Part shown: positions 52,602 to 63,254 of the stretch, one piece after another | Layout: every line of letters begins with the position of its first letter | Numbering within the stretch: the first letter of the stretch is position 1 | Position numbers and translations under genes: made by a program | Assembly (NCBI GenBank): GCA_963971225.1 | Contig: OZ020270.1 | Location: 65,042,932-65,106,931, forward strand | Direction of reading: 5' to 3' | DNA from: Melieria omissa | Taxonomy: Eukaryota; Arthropoda; Insecta; Diptera; Ulidiidae | Length of the DNA: 64,000 nucleotides | The notes under the pieces: generated by a model | What the model was told of the DNA's origin: nothing | Seen by the model: the letters and a program-made list of their open reading frames with translations, nothing else | The model's database searches: none

Positions 52602-54003
52602 AATAAAACTCCATGAGGTACACATAGCAAACAAAACTAATACAATTGTTCATTTAATCGATCCGAATGATATATTATGCATAATCGACCAAATAAGTCA
52701 AAACTCCCAGAAACTGAATGTTAAGAATAGAGAAATAATTAGAACTGAGATAAATATTATTAAAGCAAAAATAAAAACACTTACTCCGAGGACTAATAGG
52801 AAAAGGAGAGGGCTCATAAATTTTGTAGGATCCGCAGAAAAATGGCTTTTTGGAACAATGGACGATAGCGACAGAGAAGAAATATTGCAACATTTGGCGA
52901 CAATAGACGAGAACAATCATCGCTCAATAGCAACTTTAAACAAACAGATAATTATAAATTCCCATTTTAATGATGCACTCAATACACTGAAAAGTGCAGT
53001 TGATGATGACAGAAAGAAGGTTGAGGCCGCCATGAAACAAATTAGAGGTAAAAACGATGAAATTGTAGAGCAACTGTTTTTAATAGACCAATTGACAAAA
53101 TTAAAAAATATAGAGACTAAGATTGACCAAATCCAAGATGATATTGTCGCAGCTAAACATAATATAATACACCCGAACATATTAACAGTCCAGGAAATCG
53201 AGGAATTTAATATTGACTTTTTTAAAATTAAATTGTTAAAAGTAGGGGTAATGACGTACCAAAATAATTCAATAATAATAGCTATCCAAATACCGCAATC
53301 CTATATTAGAACGGACCTCAAACTAATAACGCCTTTGCCAAATACAGAGTTCTTTGAAGCAGATACAAATGACGAATATGTAATCGAACTAGAAGACAAA
53401 ATATATATATATGAGGATAATACATTACTTAAGAATCTAAAGAAAAGTAAAAATTGCATATGGACGAACACATGTAAATTTAGATTTAATAACGCAACAC
53501 AAGTTGACGAGATTGACGACGGGACATTATTGATAAAGAACGCAAAAGCCGAAAAACTAATACAAAGTTGCGATGATAGAGATGTAATTTTGAAAAGGAA
53601 TATACTAATTACGTATAATAATTGTGAACTTAAATTAAGGAACGAAACATACGCTAATAATAAAAAAATTATTCACGACAAATATTTTTACTCAAACGAG
53701 AAACCATTACAAAAGATAGATATAAAACCTTTACATTTCAACGACATTGTCACACAACATTTCGAAAATATCGAGGAAATCAAAGAATTAAAATTTCACA
53801 AAAATGTATCGTATGGAATTAATATAACAATATTTATTGTATTAGCAATAATTATAATTATACTTATATGTCTAAGAACAAAAAATGTTAAGATTAAAAA
53901 TAGAATTGTAAACAGAATTCAGGAGAATTCTCAAACAAGTGGTGGAGGAGTTACGTCAGCAACGTCTCAGGCCATCCTAAACAAATACCAACTAAGAACA
54001 TAA
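52516..54003 (+). CDS. env: Errantivirus envelope glycoprotein
   Basis: 495 codons, complete. Residues 1-15 form a signal peptide (MMTVLLLLIIPAQGT). A furin-type site RKRR at 95-98 precedes GLINFVGSAEKWLFGTMDD, the conserved fusion-peptide region of errantivirus and baculovirus-F-like envelopes. Coiled-coil sequence follows, and a membrane anchor (ITIFIVLAIIIIILICL) spans about 431-453 with a short cytoplasmic tail. Several NxT/S sites are present. The last 17-18 codons and the stop lie inside the 3' LTR, which starts at 53949. It overlaps gag-pol by 86 bases. It would act on the cell or particle membrane; whether the element is infectious is not shown by sequence. Confidence 0.93.
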   Translation: MMTVLLLLIIPAQGTLRISPIHEETGFVKIKLHEVHIANKTNTIVHLIDPNDILCIIDQISQNSQKLNVKNREIIRTEINIIKAKIKTLTPRTNRKRRGLINFVGSAEKWLFGTMDDSDREEILQHLATIDENNHRSIATLNKQIIINSHFNDALNTLKSAVDDDRKKVEAAMKQIRGKNDEIVEQLFLIDQLTKLKNIETKIDQIQDDIVAAKHNIIHPNILTVQEIEEFNIDFFKIKLLKVGVMTYQNNSIIIAIQIPQSYIRTDLKLITPLPNTEFFEADTNDEYVIELEDKIYIYEDNTLLKNLKKSKNCIWTNTCKFRFNNATQVDEIDDGTLLIKNAKAEKLIQSCDDRDVILKRNILITYNNCELKLRNETYANNKKIIHDKYFYSNEKPLQKIDIKPLHFNDIVTQHFENIEEIKELKFHKNVSYGINITIFIVLAIIIIILICLRTKNVKIKNRIVNRIQENSQTSGGGVTSATSQAILNKYQLRT

Positions 54004-54409
54004 GCGACAAATTCGCACCTCCTTGTCAAAAGATAAGGAAGTGCATCCGAATGTGGATGGATGCAGACTGCTCACTTGGTGTTTTTGTTTAGTCCGAAGA
54101 TTAGACACAGACAACCGAACAAACGAATCTGAAGATAATGCATTCGAATGTAAACAGTTGCAAATGTTTGTCTCATGCTTTTTGTATGGTCCGAAGATCA
54201 CACACAAAGACCTGAGTAAACTTATCCGAAGATAAGCGAGGTATACTGGAGAGAGATTGCCTTCGACGCTAGCTGCCGCTCCGTTCACCAGTTAATCTTA
54301 AGATTCACTTCAACGCATATAGTTGAAAATAAAGTTTCCACTGAATTTAATTTTATAAATCGGAATATTTTTATTGGAAATTGTGGCCCAAGTCACAAAT
54401 ACCATAACT
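53949..54409 (+). repeat. 3' LTR of the intact errantivirus
   Basis: 461 bp, same length as the 5' LTR, preceded by the purine tract GGTGGAGG. It contains the end of env (to 54003) and an AATAAAG signal (~54328). CGCG follows at 54410-54413 as target duplication. Confidence 0.93.
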
Positions 54410-55085
54410 CGCGCTGTACGTGCGAGCACGTAGAGAGTGCAATGTATGCGCAATGAGTACTTCTCGCGCCGTGCGCGGCTCAACATCGGCGCGCGCGGTC
54501 AACTTGGTCGTTGGATTGACGGCAAACTATTTATAGTAGATGAGTGTTCGAGCACTCATTTTGTAGGTAATTTCAAGTACTTTAAAATGGTATCGAAGCA
54601 GTATGCGAAAAAACTCTCGGTTTCACGATATTCACGAAAAACGAAAAACTTCCCTCACTTTTGACCTTTGACCGGCCATTGTGATTCACCTTATCGACCT
54701 ATGACCTCGATTTTATTATCATTAGATAGAAATTTTATTCCCCACAAATTTGATCCCTCGGACTTGTCGGTACGAGCAATAGCACCGGAGATAAGGAATT
54801 AAAACGAGCTCACCCCTAAATAAGCAGGGGGTAGTATCTTCCCCCACCCCCTCGAATACGAAAACTCAGTTTTAGACTCAGGACATGCCCCCGAACACAC
54901 CCTCAAAATTTCAGCCATTAAGTATTTTTTTTTAGTAAATGTGATTTATTTGTCTCTATTTACTGTACTAATAGTTCCAGTACTGTTTTCGCACTGTGCT
55001 TACACTCTGGTGATACGACCAGAAGTGCTATTTACTTATATAAACATTTGGTGACCCCGACTCAAGTATCGATCACACTTCGGCC

Positions 55086-56500
55086 ATGGAATTCGACGAA
55101 CTGATAAAGCTGCAGCAGGTTGTGGGAAAATAAATCCAGCAAGTAGTGGTTAACTACAAAAAGGACTCAAACGCAAGAAAAGCATCGAAGGAGTACTTCG
55201 AGGAACGACTCAAGCGGATCGTTACCCGTTATGAGGAGTTGGAAGCAAACGACAACGCCATTAGGACACTGAAGGGAATTCCTCTCCAACATCAATACTT
55301 TACCTTCTACACGGAGATTAGCAATGTAGTGCACGAATACACGGCTCATTTTGAAAAAAAAATTGAAGAAATACGCAATACGGCAAGCGCAAGTGCAAGC
55401 ACAACTCAAGGTTTCGCCATGGAACCATCCGAGCATGATCAACTGAAGAAAACCCAAAAGCAAGGGACAAAGATTGATGGCTTAATCAGACGACAAAACG
55501 CATCGAAAGTATCATTGAGGAAATTTTTGGGCACAGTTTTGCTCACTGAACAATCGTCCGCATATTACAAGGTCAAATGCCAAACAATCAAGCAGTTTTG
55601 GCAACAAATAGAGGCATTAAATTTCGAGATATGGGATATGCATGAGGATCCAGCAACTGCAGGCTACGATTTCGAGGAATATTTGGAACTAGAAGCTCTA
55701 GTGCAAGAACATATAACAGAACTCACAATAAAAAGCGAAGTGGAGCCTGTACAGCCAACATCAACTCATGTAAGCACAAATGCGCTCCCGCTGCCAAAAG
55801 TGACCATACCAAAGTTTGATGGAGACTACCTGAAGTGGCAACAATTCCACGATATGTTTAGTCAAACGGTTCACGTGCAGCCCCTACCGAGGGTCCAGAA
55901 GATGTGGTATCTCAAGACTAATATCACATCCGAAGCTGAACGACTTATTCAACATTTAGCACTAACCGATGAGAACTATGACACCGCTTGGAATCTGCTA
56001 ATAAAACGATACAACAATAAGAGGATCTTGGTGAATACTATCATCCACAAGTTACTAAGTCAGCCGACTGCAGCACCCACCGCGCATCACCTAAGGGAGC
56101 TTCATGACACTACACAAGAATGCTTATTTGCGCTGCAGAACTTGGGAGTTGATGTCAGCACATGGGATCCGATACTGTTATATATCTTCGTAAAAAACAC
56201 TAGATCGGCAAACGCATGCACTCTATGAACTATCATTGACGTCACCAAAGGAACAACAAGAAGTTGGTGCATTTCTAAAATTTTTGGAAGCCAGATTCCA
56301 GACGTTGGAATCCTTAAGCTCGAAGGATAAAATGACACGACAAGGCACCACGGCCTTGGCAGCAACAAGGCCCACAAAAGAACGCGCAGTTTGTAACAAC
56401 AATCACCCACTGTTTGCATGCCCCGAGTTCAAGCTGCTGCCGGTTCTACAACGAATGGAATTAGTAAAACACAACAATCTTTGCTTCAATTTTTTTTTCA
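55086..56500 (+). pseudogene. gag: BEL/Pao gag, decayed
   Basis: The ATG at 55086 (MEFDELIKLQQVVGK) meets TAA at about 55131. The frame then runs open to 56228 with the BEL capsid motifs LPKVTIPKFDGDYLKWQQFH, LIQHLALTDENYDTAW and LHELHDTTQ-like, and moves to another frame (56236 on: KEQQEVGAFLKFLEARFQTL, then CNNNHPLFACPEFKLL, the first zinc motif). The composite SINE follows. After it the second zinc motif (CSYGNCLKCHEKHN, ~56975) continues into pol. Nonfunctional. Confidence 0.82.
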
Positions 56501-56507
56501 ATTCAAT

Positions 56508-56540
<33 letters not shown>

Positions 56541-56941
56541 GTCGGCCTCGATAGTCAAGCGGGTAGCGCGCTGGCTTCTCATACCAAAGGCTCCAGGTTC
56601 GATTCCTGGCTCGGGCTGGTGAACAACTCATCTACTTCTATCGCTATCCACATGAAGGGAATGAGAATTGCAGGAATCGCACAAGTGCGCTCTTGGCAGG
56701 CAATGGCAAAAACCTCCAAGTGTGAACGAAAAACTGCCAATCGCCGTTCGGATTCGGCGTTAAACTGTAGGTCCCCTCCCCCCCTTTCCCCATCCGCTTG
56801 AAATGTGTGCTGTAACATATGTTGGCAAAACAGTGTTGCATACACAGTTCAAAAACGGGTGAAATATGTGGTATCACAATGGGCCTTTCAGGCCTCCGAG
56901 TGTGTCTCTCATAGAGGCAGCCACCGCAACCTAACCTAACC
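56496..56941 (-). mobile_element. Composite retroposon: GGTTAGG unit, SINE core and antisense tRNA head, poly(A)
   Basis: The insert is flanked by a perfect 15-bp duplication TTGCTTCAATTTTTT (56481-56495, 56942-56956). Read on the minus strand it starts GGTTAGGTTAGGTTGCGG and ends in a long A-run (the T-run at 56510-56540). On the plus strand the same DNA has a tRNA-like head (TAGTCAAGCGGG ... GGTTCGATTCC, ~56550-56605) and the SINE core (AAACTGTAGGTCCC, ~56763). So the SINE part is antisense to the A-tail, and a second unit related to 39421-39535 is joined to it. Confidence 0.75.
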
Positions 56942-56999
56942 TTGCTTCAATTTTTTAAAGCGGGGATACAGATCAAGTCAATGTTCATATGGTAATTGT

Positions 57000-59900
57000 C
57001 TCAAGTGTCATGAAAAGCACAATTCCTTACTATATAAAGACAAGGGAGCAGTGGAAGAACAACACATAGCTGCCATATCAGTCTCTGAGTCCATAAATTC
57101 GAGCCAAACTACGACAACATCCGAAGAACTACCTAACTCAGCTTCTCTAGCCACAGCATTTCAGCTTGGGAGGCGAAGCTACGTTCTGTTGGGTACAGCC
57201 CGAGTCATTGCCTCTGGTAGCAACGGAAACTCCACTGAATGTCGTGCAATGTTGGATTCAGGCTCACAAGTAAATTTGGTAACGGACCGATTGGTGAAGA
57301 ACCTTAAACTAAAGGCTGGATCTGCGGCAATTAGCATCGAAAGTATCGGAAAGGGCAGAATGAACACCCACCGTCGAATAACTCTCACAATAGAGTCAAG
57401 ATCTAACAACTTCAAGGTAGTCATGGAAGCCTACGTTCTCCCACAGATCGTATCGGAACAACCCTTACAACACTTACAAATAAATAATTGGAAAATACCA
57501 GAAAACATTGAACTAGCTGATCCTGCATTTCACAGATCTGAGAAAATTGATATTTTGCTAGGTGCAGAATTTTATCACCAATTATTGAGAACAGGGCAAA
57601 TTAAATTGTCCGAGGGCCTACCAACTCTACAGAATACTGTTTTCGGATGGGTAGTCGCAGGAAAAATTCATGAAAGTTTATCAACTCACCTGACATGTGG
57701 AATGGTTACAGAAGACAAATTGGAAGACGCAATTGAACGACTGTGGAAGATGGAAGAAATCGACACAAAACAAAAAATACCTTCTGCGAGTGAAAAACAG
57801 TGTGAGGAACACTTTGCACAAACCACATCCAATAACGTCAACGGCCGCTTCGTGATCAGACTTCCCTTTATTGAAGACACCTCCCGACTGGGTGATTCCA
57901 AACAAATGGCCTTTAACCGATTCTTGGCGTTAGAGCGAAGGTTATCAAGGGACAGTAAATTAAAGGAACGGTACGTCAGCTTCATGAAGGAGTATGAAAA
58001 GCTAGGCCACATGAGTGAGATTTGCATTGAATCAATTACCACCCCCAACTACGTCTTCCCTCATCATTGTGTCTTAAAACCTGACAGCACTACAACCGAA
58101 CTGCGAGTGGTGTTCGATGCCTCTGCCAAATCCTCATCCGGACTCTCATTAAACGACTTAATGCACACAGAGCCTACAATACAAAATGATCTGCTGTCCA
58201 TTTTATTAAGGTTCAGGATGCCTCGATTTGTGTTCACGACGGACATCGAGAAGATGTACAGACAAATACTCATACACCCTGATGACAGGAAATACCAGCT
58301 CGTGATTTGGAGAGAAACTCAAAACTCGCCGATAAAGTACTATGAACTAAATACTGTCACTTATGGTACTAGAGCGACACCATATTTGGCAACAAAATGT
58401 CTACGAGTAATCGCGGACAATAATAGAGAAGCCATAAGGAGCTAAGGCGCTGCAGGATAACTTTTATGTAGACGATGGTCTTTGTGGTGCAGACAATCTG
58501 ACTACAGCTGTAGAAATGAAAGAACAACTGAAAAACATATTGGGTGCTGCGGGCATGAAGCTTCGGAAGTGGTGTGCAAATCACTCAAGACTACTACAAG
58601 GGATTCCGAACATTGACCAGGAGATCAACCTAGATCTAGCAAATAATAATCCAGGAAACATCAAAACACTTGGCTTAACATGGGCGCCAAGCACAGACAA
58701 ATTCTGTATAAAGGTCAACCTTCCACCAATTGGCAAGATCACAAAGCGATCAGTAACATCAGATCTGGCACGATTATTTGATCCACTTGGGCTCTTGTCA
58801 CCAATCGTCGTGACAGCAAAAATGTTCATCCAAGAGCTTTGGAATTCAAATATAGTGTGGGACGAACCACTGCCAGCTGAAGTATGCAAAAGGTGGGCTG
58901 AATTTCGAAGCAACCTATCATCCCTGTCTAATCTGCAAATACCACGACACATGTTCAACGGGGAAGTTGCTAAGGCCATTCAGCTTCATATTTTCACAGA
59001 TGCTTCGGAAAAGGCATACGGAGCCTCAGCATACATAAGATCGGTATGGCGAAATGGGCAAATCAGCGTAAGAATCCTATGCGCTAAGTCAAGAGTAGCC
59101 CCACTCAAACGAGTTACACTTCCTCGGCTAGAACTATGTGCTGCTGTAATTGGTGCGCAATTGGCCAATCGAATAAGAGAAGAGGTACAATTAAAGAGTT
59201 GTCAGATTTATTTTTGGTCTGACTCACAAATTGTTCTTTCATGGATTAATACGTCATCGTCCAGTTTTCATACCTTTGTAGCAAATAGAGTAGCGACAAT
59301 CCAAGAATTGACGAGACCCATTCAGTGGCGCCATGTGAACACCAAGGACGATCCAGCTGATATCCTATCAACGGGCCTACCACCTGATCAATTGTCAGCC
59401 TGTAATATCTGGTTCGTAGGCCCAGTCTTTCTGCATGGATCAGAAGATATTTGGCCGCAGAGGTTTCTACCAGAATTAGCCATCGATGTGGTATCCGATC
59501 CCGAACGAAGAAACAAGACTGCAGTCTCAGCAACCTCAGTAAGGGATCAAGACACTCTTATAGAACTCGTTTACACCATTAACCACAAAATTTCCTTTGA
59601 AAGGCTCAAACGAGTCATGGGCTACATACACCGGTTCATAAGGCATACCAGGAGGGGGCGAGTAACACCCCAGCGCAACTTAACATTCACACCAACAGAA
59701 TTAAATTAAGCATTAAAAACAATCATTCGAGCCATACAAGACGCTGAATTTTCTGAAGAAATTAAGGACCTTAAACGGTACGAACGGCCAGTCAATTATT
59801 AATTATTAAACGGTACAAAGAGCTTAAAAAGAACAGATCCATAGCAAACCTAACTCCCTTCCTGGACAACGAGGGGCTAATGAGAGTTGGAGGAAGACTG

Positions 59901-60137
59901 TAGGCCTCTAATCTTCCATACGACGCAAAACATCAACTGATTATTCCTTATAATGACCAGCTGACGAAGCTCATCTTTGAAGCAACACACAGGCAAAACA
60001 TGCATTCGGGACCCCAGACACTTTTGTATCAGATACGGCAAACATTTTGGCCAATAAAGGGCAACTCAATGGCAAGATTGACAGTTTAAAAGTGCATAAT
60101 CTGCATCAAGGCCAGACCAAAACTGCTCACACAGGTA
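57000..60137 (+). pseudogene. pol: BEL/Pao pol, protease to integrase N-terminus, decayed
   Basis: 57051-58445 carries the protease (MLDSGSQVNLV ~57250) and the RT first half (VFDASAKSSSGLSLND, FTTDIEKMYRQI). TAA at 58443-58445 and a frame change precede FYVDDGL (~58465), the BEL-type RT active site, in 58516-59709 with RNase H (HIFTDASEKAYGASAY; SDSQIVLSW). TAA at 59707-59709 and further stops near 59800-60090 break the integrase zinc domain (HRQNMHSGPQTL; CIICIKARPK-like). Order and motifs are those of BEL/Pao (roo-like) elements. Confidence 0.85.
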
Positions 60138-61942
60138 ATGGGTAATGTGCCCACGATGCGCGTAACACCCGCACGCCCCTTCATCAACACTGGGGTGGAT
60201 TTTTGCGGACCATTCTGGGTGCATTACAAAGTAAGAGGAAAGAGGCCCACCAAGGCATACATTGCAGTGTTTTGTTGCTTTCCGACTAAGACGGTACACT
60301 TAGAACTAGTCAGCGATCTAACTACCGAAGCCTTCATTGGAGCCATCAAAAGATTCACCAATCGGCGTGATCAATGCCAGACAATAATTTGTGACAACGC
60401 TACAAACTTCATAGGCGCCAAAAATCAGCTCCATGAACTAACAGCAGCTGTATACTCCCAAGAAGCAGTTGAATCAATAGCTACAAGTTGCACCAAGAGA
60501 GGCATAACATTCCAAATGATACCTCCACGAGCACCTCACTTTGGTGGCTTATGGGAGGCGGCAGTAAAGTCAGCGAAGCATCATCTAGTAAGGACTGTGA
60601 CAGGTAAATCGATGACGTACGAAGAGCTAGAAACAGTCGTGGTTGAAGTTGAAGCTATTCTAAATTCCCGACCATTGACACCGATGTCAGACAGTCCTAA
60701 CGATCCGACGGCCCTTACACCAGGACACTTCCTGATTGGCGAAGCAATAACCTCAACAGTCGATAGCGAAGCAAAGCCTGCTAAACCAACATTACTCCAA
60801 AGATGGGCATTAGTTTCACAAATCAAACATAACTTCTGGAGAAGGTGGTCCAACGAATACTTGAATGAACTCCAATGCAGATCAAAATGGAAAATTCACG
60901 CAAAAAATATTACCATAGGAGATATGGTTATCATAAAAGAAAACCACACCCCAGTAATGACTTGGCCAGTCGGAAGGGTCATCAAGCTTTATCCAGGAGA
61001 GGATGGCGTCGTGAGGGTAGTAGACGTGAAAACAGCAAGAGGAGTCTTTAGACGATCCATACATCGGCTTGCTCCGCTTCCCACTAAACCAGACGAATCC
61101 CCTGCAACCGATATTACGCCTTACAATCAGAACATTGAAATAAAACCAAGCACCTCAACTGAAGTTCCGGCCAAGAAACGTCGAATAGTGTCCACCAACT
61201 ATCTACTTATGACATTGATTTCGCTCTTAATACTACCACTAATCACTGCAACCCGATGTCCATTTGAGGACATGGGAGAAATCAAGATAGCAACGAGCCA
61301 GTGGAATTTTATAGTGTATTACGATTTGGCAATACTCGCAACGGAATTATCGTCGTTAATTAATGGAACGCACATAGCACAGGATTTATGTAACAAAATG
61401 CAAGATAAGGTTAGCTGCAACCAAACAATCGCTCATTTTAAGGGCACACTTGAGAACCTTCAGTTGGAAGGTATATTACTGTCTCCTAAACGAGTGAAAA
61501 GAGGCGCCATGAACGTGATTGGAAATGTAGCAGGTGCATTGTTTGGTGTATTAGACAGCGAGTATGCAAAGGAGATGTCCCAGACAATCAATGAAATCAA
61601 AAACAATGAGAATCACCTGTCGAACCTGTTGCGAAATCAAACATCGATTATTGACTCAGCCATAAATATATTACGAGCAGACACCATCGAAACCAACAAG
61701 AGGTCATTCAAGCTCGAATCGCAGCTATCAGAAATCATTAAAAACCTCAACCAACTAGGCAATGAAGACTACGAGCTGAAACTACACCAAGCCTTTTTTA
61801 TGATGACGATACAACTCACCTTAAAGGCGGCGAATCTGCAACGCATTCAAGATGCACTCATCGATGTATTAGCTGACACACATCATGGCAAAACGAACAC
61901 GTTGTTATTGTCTGCAAGCCAGTTGAAAGCAGAATTAAGAAC
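60138..61942 (+). pseudogene. BEL/Pao integrase core fused to env-like domain, cut by copia
   Basis: A single open frame covers the integrase core (NTGVDFCGPFWVHY; IICDNATNFIGA; E in GGLWEAAVKSAKHHL; GHFLIGEAI; WRRWSNEYL) and then, without a stop, an env-like protein: leader and membrane segment (YLLMTLISLLILPLITATRC), furin-type site RVKR followed by GAMNVIGNVAGALFGVLDSE, and a long coiled-coil region to about 61942, where copia begins. The cleavage-site and fusion-peptide arrangement matches that of the errantivirus env at 52516. Upstream stops in pol mean no full product. Confidence 0.85.
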
Positions 61943-62321
61943 TGTTGAATACACGAGAAGAATTCCTTTATTAATAAACTGCGTAATATGTTATTACGCA
62001 GGAATTCTGCTCGTGCGTAGCAAAAATGCATTGATCGTGTCCGGTTGCGTTTGTTTATTTGATGCGCAGTGCAGCAACGAAAAAGTCCCGTTAGGCCGCT
62101 CAATTGTCTGATAAAGAAAAGGATAGTTTGTGCGTTAGTCGCATGTGTATCCGTTGTCTTGCATTTGTGTATCTATTGCGCAATGCGTAGTTGCACTTTA
62201 CTTCTGCGCAGGTAGTTTTACTTCGATTCATTCTTCGCTGATCAGTGCTGGTGACAGGTCGTAAAATAAATAAGTGCAGAAAACGAAATTAAAGTGTTTT
62301 TATTCAAGACTACCTCCAACA
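61943..62321 (+). repeat. 5' LTR of a copia-like element
   Basis: 379 bp from TGTTGAATACAC to CTACCTCCAACA (TGTTG/CAACA ends). It contains AAATAAATAAG (~62267) as the polyadenylation region. It interrupts the env-like frame of the BEL element. The other LTR is outside the window. Confidence 0.8.
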
Positions 62322-62339
62322 GGTTATGGGCCCAGCTCC
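62322..62339 (+). other. copia PBS, internal initiator-tRNA type
   Basis: GGTTATGGGCCCAGCTCC follows the LTR directly. From memory, copia uses a half-molecule of initiator tRNA-Met as primer, with a PBS GGTTATGGGCCCAG matching its internal part and not the 3' end. Confidence 0.75.
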
Positions 62340-62423
62340 CGTCCACTTTGTAAATAATCCTTGTAAATATTTTTTGGTGTAAATTAGTGAACGTGGAAAA
62401 CTTGAATTAATTAATATAAAATA

Positions 62424-63254
62424 ATGGAGAAAATTAAAAGAAACATTAAGCCTTTTGATGGCGAAAAATATTCAATTTGGAAATTTAGAGTTAGAGCACT
62501 CTTGGCGGAAACAGATGCTCTAAAAGTGATAGACAATGAAGTGCCAGAAGACATTACGGACGGAGGGAGAAAAAGTGAAAGGAATGCTAAAAGCATCATT
62601 ATCGAGTATTTAAGTGATTCATTTCTTGGCTTTGCAAGTAGTGAAAGTACTGCAAGGCAAATTTTTAAGAACTTAGACCAGATATACGAGCGAAAGAGTT
62701 TAGCGTCGCAACTAGCTGTGCGGAAAAGGTTGCTTTCGTTAAAATTAAAGAGTGAATCCCCATTATTAGGTCACTTTAATTTATTTGACGACCTAATTAA
62801 CGAACTGTTGGCTTCGGGAGCCAAAATTGATGAGATGGACAAAGTGTCTCACTTATTATTAACATTACCACCATCTTATGATGGAGTTGTAACCACAATT
62901 CAAACACTGTCAGAAGATAATTTAACATTGGCTTTCGTAAAGAACCGATTGCTGGATCATGAAATTAAGTTAAGAAGTGATAATAAAGACACAAGTTCCA
63001 AAATATTGCAAGCGATGTGTAATAATAACAATAAAAGCTATACAAATTTCTCGCAAAACTTTAAAAACAAAAATAAATTTAAAACTTTTAAAACAAATAC
63101 CAAGCCAATTGTGAAATGCTATCACTGTGGTAAAAAGGGACATATAAAAAAAGACTGCTATGCATTTAAAAGTTTTTTGAGTAACAAAAAGAATGAACAT
63201 GCCAAAGCTGCACATTTGCAACTACTTCACCGCGAAACGGTTTCGCGTTTATGA
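62424..63254 (+). CDS. gag: copia Gag
   Basis: 276 codons from ATG to TGA at 63252-63254. It opens with the copia-type Gag start ([20 protein letters not shown]), continues with the capsid region ([20 protein letters not shown]) and a CCHC knuckle [14 protein letters not shown] (~63116). It forms the particle. In copia, Gag and Pol share one frame; here the frame changes near 63230-63250, so the stop at 63254 looks like a lesion and not the natural end. Confidence 0.88.
   Translation: MEKIKRNIKPFDGEKYSIWKFRVRALLAETDALKVIDNEVPEDITDGGRKSERNAKSIIIEYLSDSFLGFASSESTARQIFKNLDQIYERKSLASQLAVRKRLLSLKLKSESPLLGHFNLFDDLINELLASGAKIDEMDKVSHLLLTLPPSYDGVVTTIQTLSEDNLTLAFVKNRLLDHEIKLRSDNKDTSSKILQAMCNNNNKSYTNFSQNFKNKNKFKTFKTNTKPIVKCYHCGKKGHIKKDCYAFKSFLSNKKNEHAKAAHLQLLHRETVSRL

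Larger units (their letters stand above)
47530..54409 (+). mobile_element. Apparently intact errantivirus (gag-pol, env; 6880 bp)
   Basis: Two 461-bp LTRs (47530-47990, 53949-54409; AGTTAC...ATAACT) differ at one base that I could see, are flanked by CGCG, and enclose one gag-pol frame of 1459 codons and one env frame of 495 codons, both without stops. PBS and polypurine tract are present. This is the freshest complete element in the window and could be active. Confidence 0.93.
47044..54965. mobile_element. Hairpin (foldback) element in the BEL LTR, hosting an errantivirus
   Basis: The left arm 47044-47529 and right arm ~54478-54965 are near-perfect inverted copies of about 485 bp starting CAGTAAAT, flanked by TA (47042-47043, 54966-54967). 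The unique centre is only ~65 bp. No gene of its own. The errantivirus lies at the CG-rich inner end of the left arm (TTGACCGCGCGCG). Confidence 0.8.
46925..55046 (+). repeat. BEL/Pao 5' LTR, split by a hairpin element
   Basis: The LTR seems to start TGTTAGCATG (46925) and to end TATAAACA (55046), just upstream of the BEL PBS. Its two parts are 46925-47043 and 54966-55046, about 200 bp together. The left part has a TATA-like AATATAAATAAGG and an AATAAAGG signal (~46975). The start is inferred from the TGTT...AACA ends; the 3' LTR is outside the window, so it could not be checked. Confidence 0.5.

Noticed and set aside
56541..56620. tRNA gene candidate (A-box and B-box, cloverleaf-like)
   Set aside because: It continues into the SINE core and lies inside a 15-bp target duplication, so it is the tRNA-like head of a retroposon.
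61981..62010. copia LTR starting at TGTTATTACG (61989)
   Set aside because: TGTTGAATAC at 61943 gives a better 5-bp inverted end with CAACA, and the env-like frame loses sense there; the later TGTT is inside a small palindrome of the LTR.
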